Shown here: in pieces, positions 27,151 to 36,038 of the stretch | Layout of the letters: the number at the start of each line of letters is the position of its first letter | How positions within the stretch are numbered: position 1 is the stretch's first letter | Assembly: GCA_029262235.1 (NCBI GenBank) | Contig: JAJCZU010000006.1 | Location: 260,934-324,933 of the forward strand | Length of the DNA stretch: 64,000 nt | DNA from: Candidatus Eiseniibacteriota bacterium | GTDB taxonomy: Bacteria; Orphanbacterota; Orphanbacteria; Orphanbacterales; Orphanbacteraceae | Reading direction: 5' to 3' | Program-made: the position numbers and the translations under genes | The notes under the pieces: model-generated | The model's input: only the letters and a program-made list of their open reading frames with translations | Told to the model about the DNA's origin: nothing | The model's database searches: none

Positions 27151-27930
27151 ATGATTCTCGATCGCATCGTCGAAACCAAACGCGAGGAAGTGGCGGAGCG
27201 CAAGGCCAAGCACCCGTACGCGTCGCTGCTCCGTTCCGCGGAAGAGAGAACCGATCAGCGTTCGTTCGAGAGCGCCCTTCGTGCCGCCGGAATCTCGCTC
27301 ATCGCGGAACTGAAACGCGCATCACCCTCGGCCGGCGTGATCCGCGACGACTTCGACATTCCGTTTCTATTGAAGCAGTACGAAAGCGGCGGGGCGCGCG
27401 CTCTCTCGATCCTGACCGACGCGCCGTATTTTCAAGGGGCGCTCGGCTACCTGAGCGAAGCGCGCAAGATCACGTCGCTCCCGGCGCTGCGCAAGGATTT
27501 CCTGATCGACGAGTATCAGATTGCCGAGGCGGGCGCTGCCGGAGCCGACGCGTTTCTGCTGATCGTCGCGATCCTTTCGACGCAGCAGCTGTCGGACTAC
27601 ATCGCGTTCGGTGCCGGTCTCGGCATGGGCGCGCTCGTTGAAATTCACGACAGGCGGGAGCTCGATCGCGCCGTGGAAGCCGGTGCGAAGATCATCGGCA
27701 TCAACAATCGCGACCTGCGCAGTTTTCGCGTGGACCTCGAGACTTCGGTCGAACTCGGAAAAGCGCTCCCCGAAGAGTGCGTGCGTGTCAGCGAGAGCGG
27801 AATCTACACGCGGGACGATGTGGAAATGCTGGAAGGTGCCGGCTTCGACGCGGTACTCGTCGGGACGAGCCTGATGCGTAAGCCGGAGCCGTCGCATCTG
27901 ATCCGCGAACTTCTCGGCCGCGAGAGATAA
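27151..27930 (+). CDS. trpC: Indole-3-glycerol-phosphate synthase
   Basis: TrpC closes the indole ring from CdRP. The 259-residue TIM barrel has ILDRIVETKREEVAERKA, LIAELKRASPSAGVIRDDFD, ALSILTDAPYFQGALGYLSE, LRKDFLIDEYQIAEA, IIGINNRDLRSFRVDLETS and VSESGIYTRDDVEML. ATG 27151 lies 4 bases after trpD. No obvious substitutions are seen in the catalytic Lys and Glu positions. Confidence 0.95.
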   Translation: MILDRIVETKREEVAERKAKHPYASLLRSAEERTDQRSFESALRAAGISLIAELKRASPSAGVIRDDFDIPFLLKQYESGGARALSILTDAPYFQGALGYLSEARKITSLPALRKDFLIDEYQIAEAGAAGADAFLLIVAILSTQQLSDYIAFGAGLGMGALVEIHDRRELDRAVEAGAKIIGINNRDLRSFRVDLETSVELGKALPEECVRVSESGIYTRDDVEMLEGAGFDAVLVGTSLMRKPEPSHLIRELLGRER

Positions 27931-27943
27931 TGGAAACGGCGTC

Positions 27944-28582
27944 GTGGGCATGATCAAAATCTGCGGGCTTACGAACGAGGAAGATGTCGCCGCCGTGACG
28001 CGTCTGCATGTGGATCTGGCGGGTTTCCTGTTCGCGCCGAGCCCGCGCCGTCTCGATCCGGCGAAGGCCGCGGATCTGATTGCCACGCTCCCTGCGGGCG
28101 GGCCGGAGCCGGTCGGCGTCTTCGTAAACGAAACACGGGAACGCGTGGCGCAAATCGTAGAGCTTTGCGGGCTCGCGTGGATCCAGTTGCACGGCGAGGA
28201 ACCGGCGGATTTCGCCCGCGGCATTTCCGCCCGCGTCATGCGGGCCGTGCGCGTGGGCGGCGGGCGCGACTGGGATGAAATCGCGGGCGACCCGGCGGAT
28301 CTCGTTCTGCTCGACTCATTCGTTCCTGGCGAAGCGGGCGGCACGGGGAAGACATTCGCGTGGGACCGAATCGATTCACGCATGCAGGATCGCGGGTTTC
28401 TGCTGGCAGGCGGGCTGGGGCCCGACAATGTCGCCGAGGCGATCCGGGTTGCGCGCCCGTCCGGCGTCGATGTCTCGTCCGGCGTCGAACGAGAACCCGG
28501 ACGGAAAGACCACGCAAAGATGGAACTGTTCGTGCGCCGCGCGCGGCGTGCCTGGGAGGAGTGGACCGATGCTGCGAAGTGA
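27944..28582 (+). CDS. trpF: Phosphoribosylanthranilate isomerase
   Basis: TrpF carries out the Amadori rearrangement of phosphoribosylanthranilate. The 212-residue barrel starts [20 protein letters not shown], with the catalytic Cys in ICGLT and the catalytic Asp near VLLDSFVPG. It also has [20 protein letters not shown] and [19 protein letters not shown]. The start is GTG 27944 or ATG 27950; the latter gives the more typical N-terminus. Its end overlaps trpB by 14 bases. Confidence 0.94.
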   Translation: MGMIKICGLTNEEDVAAVTRLHVDLAGFLFAPSPRRLDPAKAADLIATLPAGGPEPVGVFVNETRERVAQIVELCGLAWIQLHGEEPADFARGISARVMRAVRVGGGRDWDEIAGDPADLVLLDSFVPGEAGGTGKTFAWDRIDSRMQDRGFLLAGGLGPDNVAEAIRVARPSGVDVSSGVEREPGRKDHAKMELFVRRARRAWEEWTDAAK

Positions 28583-29774
28583 ACCCAGCCGGGCCGGATA
28601 TTTCGGCCGACACGGCGGTCGATTCGTACCCGAAACCGTCATGCCCGCGCTCCTCGAGCTGGACGATGCGTATCGCGCCGCAAAGCGTGATGCCGCGTTT
28701 CAGAAAGAGCTCCGCCGATGCCTGCACGATTACTGCGGCCGCCCGACACCGCTCACGTTTGCCGAGCGCATGACGAACGACCTCGGCGGCGCGCGTATTT
28801 ACTTGAAGCGCGAAGATCTGGTACACACCGGCGCGCACAAGATCAACAACGCAATCGGCCAGGTATTCCTCGCGGACCGCATGGGCAAGAACCGCATCAT
28901 CGCCGAAACGGGTGCAGGCCAGCATGGCGTGGCCACCGCGACCGCGGCCGCGCTGCTCGGCAAAGAGTGCATCATATATATGGGCGTCGACGATACCGTG
29001 CGTCAGGCTCTCAATGTCTTTCGGATGAAAATGCTGGGCGCAAAGGTCGTCCCGGTCGACTCGGGATCACGCACGCTGAAAGACGCGATCAACGAAGCGA
29101 TGCGTGACTGGGTCACGAACATTCGCGATACGTACTACCTGATCGGCTCCGTTCTCGGCCCGCACCCGTATCCGGTCATCGTGCGCGACTTTCAGAAAGT
29201 GATCGGGCAGGAGGCGCGCCGCCAGATCCTGAAGGCCGAGGGGAAGCTTCCGGACCTGCTCGTGGCGTGCGTCGGCGGCGGTTCGAATTCGATCGGCCTC
29301 TTTCACCGCTTTCTCGGTGATGAATCCGTTCGCATGGTCGGTGTGGAAGGAGGGGGGCGTGGTAAGGCGCTCGGCGATCACGCCGCTCGTTTCTCCGGCG
29401 GATCGATCGGTGTGCTGCAGGGAACGAAGAGCTACATCCTGCACGACAAGGCGGGCCAGATCGCGGCAACGCATTCCGTCTCGGCGGGCCTCGACTATCC
29501 CGCGGTCGGCCCGGAGCACAGTAATCTGCACGATCTCGATCGCGTGGAGTACACCTGCACGCGCGACCCCGACGCCCTCAAGGCCTTCTACTACCTGTCG
29601 CGCACCGAGGGGCTCGTACCGGCGCTCGAATCCGCCCACGCGATTGCGTATGCGATGAAAGTCGCGCCGAAGATGAAGAAGACCGAAGTCATCGTCGTGA
29701 ATCTTTCGGGCCGCGGCGACAAGGACGTGATGGCCGTCGCCGAACTCGAGTCGAAGGGACAGGGATCAGTTTAG
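28569..29774 (+). CDS. trpB: Tryptophan synthase beta subunit
   Basis: TrpB makes tryptophan from indole and serine with pyridoxal phosphate. The 401-residue protein is of the TrpB1 (alpha-dependent) type: [37 protein letters not shown] with the PLP lysine, [57 protein letters not shown] and [20 protein letters not shown] precedes ATG 28569. The gene ends the operon: no trpA follows, and a tRNA gene comes instead. An alpha subunit must be encoded elsewhere, or indole must come from another source. Confidence 0.96.
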   Translation: MLRSEPSRAGYFGRHGGRFVPETVMPALLELDDAYRAAKRDAAFQKELRRCLHDYCGRPTPLTFAERMTNDLGGARIYLKREDLVHTGAHKINNAIGQVFLADRMGKNRIIAETGAGQHGVATATAAALLGKECIIYMGVDDTVRQALNVFRMKMLGAKVVPVDSGSRTLKDAINEAMRDWVTNIRDTYYLIGSVLGPHPYPVIVRDFQKVIGQEARRQILKAEGKLPDLLVACVGGGSNSIGLFHRFLGDESVRMVGVEGGGRGKALGDHAARFSGGSIGVLQGTKSYILHDKAGQIAATHSVSAGLDYPAVGPEHSNLHDLDRVEYTCTRDPDALKAFYYLSRTEGLVPALESAHAIAYAMKVAPKMKKTEVIVVNLSGRGDKDVMAVAELESKGQGSV

Positions 29775-29838
29775 GGGTAGTGCCCCCCGTGGGCTTGCCC
29801 TACAATTCAGGGCTCGCACACGATTGCAGCCGTTTCGT

Positions 29839-29914
29839 GCGCCCGTAGCTCAGTGGATAGAGCACTGGCCTCCGGAGCCAGGTGTCGGAGGTTCGAATCC
29901 TCCCGGGCGTACCA
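29839..29914 (+). tRNA. tRNA-Arg (anticodon CCG)
   Basis: The 76-base cloverleaf has acceptor arms GCGCCCG and CGGGCGT (first pair G-U), anticodon stem CTGGC/GCCAG around loop CTCCGGA, T-loop GTTCGAATC and encoded CCA. The anticodon CCG (29872-29874) reads CGG arginine codons. A TACAAT at 29801-29806 may be its -10 box, with no good -35 visible. Confidence 0.97.
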
Positions 29915-30034
29915 TTCGATACAGGCCAAAGCCGTCGACGATCTGTCGGCGGCTTTTGTATTGAGGGGTCCCTTTGTTTCTGGGATCATGAATCTCCAGC
30001 TTGTCACGACGCGTCCAACCCGGAGTCTCCCTGC

Positions 30035-31264
30035 ATGGTCAATCGCCTTCTCTTCAGCTATTCGCGCAAGGATTCCGCATTCGCCGCGCGTCTGGCGAAA
30101 GACCTCCGGGCCGCGGGCGTACGCATCTGGATCGACCAGCTCGACATTCCCGCCGGAGCGCGCTGGGACGAGGCGATTCAGGAAGCGCTCCTCGAGTCGG
30201 AGTCGCTGCTGATCATTCTATCGCCCCATTCGGTCGCGTCACAGAACGTGCAGGACGAAGTGGGGTACGCCCTCGACGAGAAACGCAGGGTCATTCCCGT
30301 TCTCTACCAGGAATGCAGGATTCCGTTCCGGCTGCGCCGGGTGCAGTACATCGACTTCACGTCCGATTACGATTCGGCGCTCGACCGACTGGAAGCCGCA
30401 CTCGGTCGCGAAGCGAGGGATCGTTCCGCGGCGCTGGATCGCATGGGGGGAGGGGGCGCCGACCGCGTGCCGGGGCCGCGGGGAGTGGCCGGGCCTTCGA
30501 GGAACCGCCTCGCGGCCTGGGTGATTGCCGCGCTCGTCATCATCGGTTTCGCGGGAGCATGGGGCATACGTTCGTTTCGCCCGACACAGCCTCCCGTGAA
30601 CCAGATCGCGGAGAACACGGGCGCCGAATCAGCGGACGAAAGCAAGGAGCTGAAACCGAGGGCGAAGACGGATACGGTTCCGGTAGAGGCACCCCCGATC
30701 GATGTCCCCCTGCCGCCGGCGCCTCTGATTCGTGCCGATGTCGACGGGTACGACTCGCCTCCCGGGGAAACGCAGCCGGGATTCGTCAGAATGAGCGCTC
30801 CGGGAATGACGGGCAACGGTTCGAACGGGATCTATCATCTGACCGTCACCTCCGGCGGCATCACCGTCCGGGCGTCCGGACTATCCTGGCGTGACCGGGA
30901 CGTGCCGCCTTCGCACCAATCGTACGCGCACGTCATCCGCGACATGGTCGGCGCCTGTGGCGAGGGCGCAGAGATTACCATTTCGGTTTCCGGCCTCCCG
31001 GCGGGGAAATTCGACGTGACGACCTTTCATGTCGACTGGCACGTGGCCGCCAGGCCGAACCACTTCGACATTCTCGTCTACGACGCGCTCGGCAAAGAAC
31101 GTATGGTCCGCGAGCACATCGAGTTTGCCCCTGACGTGAACTACCAGGGTGAGACGTACCAGGTGGTTTCGAACGGGCAGGATGATGTCGTGATTCGCCT
31201 GCGCGAGAATTCGGAGAGCGACAACTGCGTCCGGTTCAATGGAATCGTCATCGTACCCTCGTGA
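30035..31264 (+). CDS. TIR-domain protein with transmembrane helix and periplasmic beta-rich domain
   Basis: This 409-residue fusion has an N-terminal TIR domain (about 1-120: LLFSYSRKDSAFAARLAKDL, VRIWIDQLDIPAGARWDEAI, LLIILSPHSVASQNVQDEVG). The Glu in the VQDEV position matches the catalytic glutamate of NAD-consuming TIR enzymes. A flexible Gly/Pro linker leads to one membrane helix (AAWVIAALVIIGFAGAWGI, about 159-178). A Pro/Thr-rich spacer and an outward-facing domain follow, with beta-sandwich features (GIYHLTVTSGGITVRASGLS, HFDILVYDALGKERM), resembling carbohydrate- or ligand-binding modules. ATG 30035 has GGAG 9 bases upstream. The gene stands alone after a tRNA. A role in signalling or NAD-based defence is possible but not shown; a TIR scaffold role is the alternative. 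Confidence 0.8.
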   Translation: MVNRLLFSYSRKDSAFAARLAKDLRAAGVRIWIDQLDIPAGARWDEAIQEALLESESLLIILSPHSVASQNVQDEVGYALDEKRRVIPVLYQECRIPFRLRRVQYIDFTSDYDSALDRLEAALGREARDRSAALDRMGGGGADRVPGPRGVAGPSRNRLAAWVIAALVIIGFAGAWGIRSFRPTQPPVNQIAENTGAESADESKELKPRAKTDTVPVEAPPIDVPLPPAPLIRADVDGYDSPPGETQPGFVRMSAPGMTGNGSNGIYHLTVTSGGITVRASGLSWRDRDVPPSHQSYAHVIRDMVGACGEGAEITISVSGLPAGKFDVTTFHVDWHVAARPNHFDILVYDALGKERMVREHIEFAPDVNYQGETYQVVSNGQDDVVIRLRENSESDNCVRFNGIVIVPS

Positions 31265-31987
31265 GTCAGGCTTCCCGCGCACGGATCCGTCACCTGAGCA
31301 TGTGCGCCAGGAGTCTCCAAGGCCCCTCGCGGGCCCCTTTCAGCCCTCTCTGACGCCCTTCGCGAATGTTGTGGAAAGATTCGCCATCAGGCTCTAAGAT
31401 GTACTGGGCTCATGAGTTGGCTCCGGGTGCGCGCGTTCGTTTCGCCGGTCTGACTGGCGTTTTGAAGGATTCCGGTCGGTCTGCCCGGTAGCACTCAGAA
31501 CTTTTTTTCGCCCGGAACCGGTTGCCCGGTGGCGCCTTACGCGCGATCAGGATTTCCTTTCGGAATTTCTGGTTGACACTCGGGTACCCCGTTTCTAAAA
31601 TCGCGATCCCTTTCCAGGAGTGCAATCCGGTCAGGGATGGAGGAAAGCCTGAATACTCAAGGCCTGGTTTTGTAACTGATTGATATTACGGCTGTTTGGT
31701 AGCCCGTTTTGGATGGGTTGGGATGGTGTTACGGGAATGGCGGGGACGAAGTGCCGGGGGCGCAGCGGACTCGCACGGTTCACCCCCTGACTCCCGGGAC
31801 TCCCCGCCTTACTCGCTGGACCATTGCCGCATTGTAGAAAAATGAGCCGCTTGACCGTTCGGATCTAATGCGCGAGGGTGGACGTCCGCACCTTCACCCC
31901 CCTTAGAATCACGGCGGGAAGGCGGCCATTTTCTTTTCTTACCGGGGCGTTTCCTGATAGTGTGTCCGAAATGACGGAGCCGCTGGA
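31265..31987 (+). other. 723-bp gene-free interval with structured sequence
   Basis: No convincing protein gene is visible on either strand. A GC-rich hairpin (GGCCC ctcgc GGGCC near 31321) may end the TIR gene. A near-consensus promoter at 31573-31601 points toward pilM. Downstream of it, GGCGGGG (near 31740) can pair with CCCCGCC (near 31803), with inner CCGGG/CCCGG arms. The interval may therefore hold a structured RNA or a long pilM leader. I recognise no known RNA family. Confidence 0.5.
31573..31601 (+). promoter_or_regulatory. Near-consensus sigma-70 promoter in a gene-free interval
   Basis: TTGACA (31573-31578) and TAAAAT (31596-31601) are separated by exactly 17 bases. The nearest downstream gene is pilM, about 380 bases away, so it drives either a non-coding RNA or a long leader. 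Confidence 0.65.
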
Positions 31988-33019
31988 ATGATTCGTTTTC
32001 CCCGCACGGTTGTCGCTCTCGACTGGACAGGAGAGACGGCCAAACTCCTCAAGGTCCGCATCGCCGGCTCCCGTTCCCAGATTCTCGACTACGCCGTTTC
32101 TCTTCCTGCTCAGGCTCGTGATATCGGCCCGCTTGTCCGCGACTTCGCCGGACGATTCCGCAAGCAACTCCATGTAACATATCCCGGCCGGCAGGCCCAG
32201 ATCCGTCAGATCGACCTTCCCATCGCCTCGGAATCCGACCTCGCCTCGAGCCTCCCGTTCGAAATCCGACGGCATGTTCCGTTCGCGGGAACCGAGGACT
32301 GGGGCGTTTACTATCAGATTCTGCGCAAGGACCGTGAGAAGGGGCGGCTGTCGATCCTCGCCGCTGTCGCGGATCGTGCCGAGAGAGGGCGCGCCGTCGA
32401 ATTGCTCGCTTCCGGAGGGCTCGAGCCGCGGCGCATGGAGCTGGCGCCGCTGGCCGCTGTGAATCACCTCATCCACGCCGGAGAGCGCGATACCGACGAT
32501 TGCTGGGGAGTCCTCGACGTGGGGGCCACGGGAAGCTGGCTGGTCCTGAAGCGCCGCGGAGCCCCCCTGCACGTCCGCTCGCTTCCGGTGGGCTGCGCCA
32601 GCTTTGCGCAGGAGATCGTCGTCCGGTGCGGCGTGAGCCGTCAGGAGGCGGACCTCGTGCAGCGGGCCGAGATCTCCCTCTCCAAAGTGAAACCGGAGTG
32701 GCGTGACCGGACCGCGACGCTTCCGTCGCTTCTGCGCAACACCCTCGACGAACTCGCCGTGGAGACCATGCAGCAGATCAATCAGTTCCGGATGCGCCAG
32801 GGCCCGGTACGACGTCTTCATCTGGGCGGGGGCGGGGCGCTCGTCCACGGGATCGCGACCGTGCTTCAGAATAAGATCGCCATTCCCGTTCTCCCCGCGC
32901 ATCCGTTACAGGCGTTCGCGATTCCCGGCACCTGGGACGACAAGAAACGCGATCATTTCGAAGCGGTTTCGCCGCAGTTTCTCGTGGCGGCGGGGCTGAC
33001 ACGCTGGTGGGAACGCTGA
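31988..33019 (+). CDS. PilM-like actin-fold protein (type IV pilus / type II secretion assembly)
   Basis: The 343-residue protein resembles PilM, the cytoplasmic actin-like protein that binds the PilN tail. Seen motifs include an N-terminal phosphate-1-like strand (VVALDWTGETAKLLKVRI), the IASESDLASSLPFEIRRHVP block typical of PilM, a second phosphate-like loop (WGVLDVGATGSWLVLK), and the adenosine-type loop LHLGGGGALVHGIATVLQNK. GGAG at 31976-31979 lies 8 bases before ATG 31988, and an extended -10 element (TGaTAGTGT, 31955-31963) lies just upstream. The stop overlaps the next gene (TGATG). It heads a four-gene pilMNOP-like operon. Confidence 0.8.
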   Translation: MIRFPRTVVALDWTGETAKLLKVRIAGSRSQILDYAVSLPAQARDIGPLVRDFAGRFRKQLHVTYPGRQAQIRQIDLPIASESDLASSLPFEIRRHVPFAGTEDWGVYYQILRKDREKGRLSILAAVADRAERGRAVELLASGGLEPRRMELAPLAAVNHLIHAGERDTDDCWGVLDVGATGSWLVLKRRGAPLHVRSLPVGCASFAQEIVVRCGVSRQEADLVQRAEISLSKVKPEWRDRTATLPSLLRNTLDELAVETMQQINQFRMRQGPVRRLHLGGGGALVHGIATVLQNKIAIPVLPAHPLQAFAIPGTWDDKKRDHFEAVSPQFLVAAGLTRWWER

Positions 33020-33525
33020 TGTACGACATGAACCTGCTGCAGGAACGTGTGGCAACGGGGGCGTCATTTCGTACGGCAACGCGCTGGCTCTTCGTACTCG
33101 GACTGGCGGCGATACTCGTCCATACGGGCAATCGGGCGCAGGGCGTATGGAAAGCGGAGCGTGCCCGCAGCGAGCGATCCCGTGTCGCGGAGAACCTGGC
33201 CGCGCGCGAGCGTGTCGTCGAACACGAGCTCGCCGCACGGACGCAGTGGATGCACGCCAGGGCGACGCGCGTTCTCTGGGGACCTTCGCTTACGACCCTC
33301 TCGCAGCTACTTCCCTCGCAGATCGCGCTCAGCAGGATTACATACGAACGCGCCGGGGAAACGGTGCTGCTGCATCTGCGCGGCGGCGCCACGGAAGATC
33401 GAAGCGATTTCCTTCGCCTTCTTCGGGTCGACCCGATCCTCGCGCAGTCGTTCAGCCACTATTCGATCATCGAGGAGAACGGCGATCAGTTTACGGTCCT
33501 CGCCGAAGTGAAGGTGGACCGATGA
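33019..33525 (+). CDS. PilN-like inner-membrane protein
   Basis: The 168-residue bitopic protein has a short cytoplasmic N-terminus with MNLLQERVA, which resembles the PilN motif that binds PilM. It then has one membrane helix (TRWLFVLGLAAILVHTG), a coiled coil, and a periplasmic ferredoxin-like domain (TLSQLLPSQIALSRITYERA, LLHLRGGATEDRSDFLRLLR). ATG 33019 overlaps the pilM stop, and the end overlaps the next gene by ATGA. The identification rests on position and architecture more than on sequence conservation. Confidence 0.7.
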   Translation: MYDMNLLQERVATGASFRTATRWLFVLGLAAILVHTGNRAQGVWKAERARSERSRVAENLAARERVVEHELAARTQWMHARATRVLWGPSLTTLSQLLPSQIALSRITYERAGETVLLHLRGGATEDRSDFLRLLRVDPILAQSFSHYSIIEENGDQFTVLAEVKVDR

Positions 33526-33986
33526 GAAACGTGGCCATCCTGCTCGCCGGACCGCTCCTTGCTTTCCTGTTCGTCATGACCGACGTCTGGGCGATGCGGT
33601 ACGGGGGCGACAGTGAAGCGATCGTGAGCAGCACGCAGTTCGCCCGCCGGGAGGCGCAGTTGCGCGACGCGCGCGAACTGCTTTCGCAACTGAACACGTA
33701 TCACGCAAAGGCCCGTGATCGCGAGCCGGACCCTCGCGTGGCATGGTCTGATCATCTTGCCGACTGGGACGCCGCTCACTATCGCTGGAGCTCTGACCCG
33801 GCCGACCCCTCACTCTACGAACTGACGGGCGATGCGCCGTTCGCGGACGTGCACGCTCTTCTCTCCGCCGTCGATCAGGAGGAAGGGCCGTGGATCGTCG
33901 AGGAGCTGTCGATCGAACCCGGAGAACGCGGCGCCCGTTTCCGTCTGTTGATCCAGGCACCGCACGAAGAGGGGACGGAAGAATGA
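33522..33986 (+). CDS. PilO-like inner-membrane protein
   Basis: The 154-residue protein has an N-terminal membrane helix (VAILLAGPLLAFLFVMTDVW), a coiled coil (FARREAQLRDARELLSQLNT) and a small periplasmic domain ending in VEELSIEPGERGARFRLLIQ, as in PilO or GspM. It is stop/start coupled to both neighbours. It is shorter than typical PilO, and its assignment depends on its place after the PilN-like gene. Confidence 0.65.
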   Translation: MRNVAILLAGPLLAFLFVMTDVWAMRYGGDSEAIVSSTQFARREAQLRDARELLSQLNTYHAKARDREPDPRVAWSDHLADWDAAHYRWSSDPADPSLYELTGDAPFADVHALLSAVDQEEGPWIVEELSIEPGERGARFRLLIQAPHEEGTEE

Positions 33987-34504
33987 CCGCTATCGAACGC
34001 GTGGGGCTCGTGCTTCTTTTTGCGGCCGTACTTCTGGGCGTCTGGAGAACCGCGGACGGGTTCAGCCCGCAGGAGAGCGGCGTTCCGACCGTGACGGACT
34101 ATGCGCCGGGCTCGCTTCCGGGAGCGGAAGTTCTGGCTTCTGCGATTCGCACCGATCTGCTCGCGGCCGAACTCCGCTCGAAGCCGCCGGCACGTACGCC
34201 GTTCCGGAGCGTCCCGCGGGCCGCACAAGCCACGACCCGAAGCACATCGGCACCCGCCACGAAACGCAGCGCATCGCCGCCTGCCGTGAGCCGGCCGCGT
34301 GAGTCCCGCTCGTCGACAGTTCCGCGCGTCATGCTCGTGATCCGGGACGAAAGCGGCCCGCGTGTCGTGCTCTCCCTCGGCGAGAACAAGAGCGGCCCGC
34401 TCAGCGCCGGCGAAGACTTTTCGCACTGGAAAGTGAGAGAAATCGGCGTGGAGAAAGTCTACCTGGAAAAGAGCGGAATCCGCCTTACTCTTCCGATTCC
34501 TTAA
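33983..34504 (+). CDS. PilP/GspC-like protein
   Basis: The 173-residue protein has an N-terminal membrane helix (RVGLVLLFAAVLLGVWRTAD), a long Pro/Ser/Arg-rich linker, and a compact C-terminal beta domain (VMLVIRDESGPRVVLSLGEN, WKVREIGVEKVYLEKSGIRL) that resembles the HR domain of GspC/PilP, which contacts the secretin. No secretin gene follows. Its last 20 bases overlap the end of the opposing membrane-protein gene. Confidence 0.6.
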   Translation: MTAIERVGLVLLFAAVLLGVWRTADGFSPQESGVPTVTDYAPGSLPGAEVLASAIRTDLLAAELRSKPPARTPFRSVPRAAQATTRSTSAPATKRSASPPAVSRPRESRSSTVPRVMLVIRDESGPRVVLSLGENKSGPLSAGEDFSHWKVREIGVEKVYLEKSGIRLTLPIP

Positions 34505-36038
34505 ACCGTAAAGCAAAAAAGAGCAGCACGAGTCCGATCAGCAGCGCGACTTCGATCGTCCACGCGAGCGCGATCGGAAATCCGTAGAGTGCGTGCGCCT
34601 GCGCCGGCCAGAGGTCGAGCGGATAGTCGTGCGATCGGCCTGCGCGCGGTGCGATCGATTGCACCGCCGCCATGGCATGCGCGGTAAGTCGCGTTCGGCG
34701 CCAGTCGTGCCACGTATCTTCCCGTGTCACCGTGCGATCGATCGAAAGCAGTCCCGCTTCATGCAACGGGGCCGAGAGTTCCGTCAGCCCCCCCAGATGC
34801 CACAGCACGCCGAGCACCTGCACGCTCACTGAAACCACGATCAGGCCCTGGGCGAAGAATCGCCCGGGTGCGAGGAATCGCCCGGGTGCGAGGAATCGCC
34901 CGGGTGCGAGGAATCGCCCGGGTGCGAGGAATCGCCCGGAGGCGAGGAATCGCCCGGGTGCGAGATTTCCCCGCTTTCCCTTGATCGCCTCCATGCCGAA
35001 CATGGCGGGCGCCAGTAGAAAGGGGATGGCGGGAATCAGAAAGCGGGGGCCCCAGGTGTAGGCGTGAAACCACCACGAGGCGTAGAGACAGAGAAGGGAT
35101 GCCGGGATCCCCACCGCGAGCAGCGCTCCGCCCCGATGCGCGCGGGCGAGTCTGTGCAGACCGAAGAACGCGAGAATGAGGACGGGCGAATAAAGGAACA
35201 CGGACTCACCCGGGCTCGCGATCAAGCCCCACAGACCCTCGAAGAACGGGGTGGTGAACCCGCCGGTTCGCCATCGGTATACGTCGAAGAGCGACCCGAA
35301 CCGCCACCAGTTGAAAGAGAGCGATAAGAGAACGAAAGCGGCCGTGAAGCCGGCGGCCATGCGAACGAGCGCGCCGATTCGGCGCTGGGGCATTCGCACG
35401 AGAAGGTAAAGGGGAAGCCATGGCAGAACGACCACGCCCGTCACGCGAAAGGAGGCGACCACACCGGCGAGGACGCCGGCGAAGAAGATGTCGCGCGACC
35501 GCCCCGTCCGCGTAAAGCGCGTCACGAGCCATACGGCCGCCAGAAGCGCCGTCATCTGCGGGACCTCGGTCCAGCTTCGCTTCGTGTAGGGCCAGAGCAT
35601 CGTGGCTGTCGCGAACAGCAGGGCGCCCGCTTGTGATGTCCGTGCCCCGAGGCCGAGTTCGCGCAGCCAGAAGAAGAAGAGGGCGACGGCGAGGGCGGCG
35701 AGCAGCGGGCTCACCATGCTTGCCAGCGCCCCCTCGAAATAGACCTGGGAGGCGGGAGCGATCCAGCCGGCGCTTACGGCGTATCGTGCGATGGCGCTGG
35801 CCGGCACGAAAAGGAGGGAGTGCAGTGGCTCGAACTTCGCGTAGCTCCGTCCGTCCTTCGGCGAAACGAATGTGAGCTGGCCGAACGACGGGATGGCGAG
35901 CGAGCCCTGCTGGACGAGCGCGCGTGCGGTCTGCAGCTTGATATGGGAGTCGTTTACGTAGAGACGCCCCCCGCTCGTCATCAGAAAGAGCGCGAGGGCG
36001 AGAATTCCGAGAAGAATGCCTCGTTTCCGGTCCGTCAT
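34485..36038 (-). CDS. Polytopic membrane protein, glycosyltransferase-39/ArnT-like
   Basis: The 517-residue protein has about ten membrane helices. Its N-terminal periplasmic loop (GRLYVNDSHIKLQTARALVQ) and the segment ATMLWPYTKRSWTEVPQMTA resemble dolichyl/undecaprenyl-phosphate-sugar glycosyltransferases of the GT-C fold. The loop after KGKRGNL carries at least six tandem copies of a six-residue unit (APGRFL and variants) encoded by an 18-bp repeat. A -10-like TATCTT lies 6 bases before the ATG with no Shine-Dalgarno site, suggesting a leaderless message. Its 3' end overlaps the PilP-like gene in convergent orientation. The sugar donor and acceptor are unknown. Confidence 0.7.
   Translation of the reverse strand: MTDRKRGILLGILALALFLMTSGGRLYVNDSHIKLQTARALVQQGSLAIPSFGQLTFVSPKDGRSYAKFEPLHSLLFVPASAIARYAVSAGWIAPASQVYFEGALASMVSPLLAALAVALFFFWLRELGLGARTSQAGALLFATATMLWPYTKRSWTEVPQMTALLAAVWLVTRFTRTGRSRDIFFAGVLAGVVASFRVTGVVVLPWLPLYLLVRMPQRRIGALVRMAAGFTAAFVLLSLSFNWWRFGSLFDVYRWRTGGFTTPFFEGLWGLIASPGESVFLYSPVLILAFFGLHRLARAHRGGALLAVGIPASLLCLYASWWFHAYTWGPRFLIPAIPFLLAPAMFGMEAIKGKRGNLAPGRFLASGRFLAPGRFLAPGRFLAPGRFLAPGRFFAQGLIVVSVSVQVLGVLWHLGGLTELSAPLHEAGLLSIDRTVTREDTWHDWRRTRLTAHAMAAVQSIAPRAGRSHDYPLDLWPAQAHALYGFPIALAWTIEVALLIGLVLLFFALRFKESEE
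34851..34963. repeat. In-frame 18-bp tandem repeat array (6-7 copies)
   Basis: The unit (TCGCCCGGGTGCGAGGAA on the + strand) repeats with almost no change and adds six residues per copy to the opposing membrane protein. The first and last copies are diverged, and one internal copy has GGAGGC in place of GGGTGC. Its near-perfect identity suggests recent copy-number change. Confidence 0.95.

Noticed and set aside
31600-31700. RNase P RNA suggested by GGAGGAAAG
   Set aside because: The matching ACAGAA and P4 partner sequences are absent.
34851-34963. CRISPR-like array
   Set aside because: The 18-bp units abut with no spacers, remain in frame within a gene, and no cas genes are nearby.
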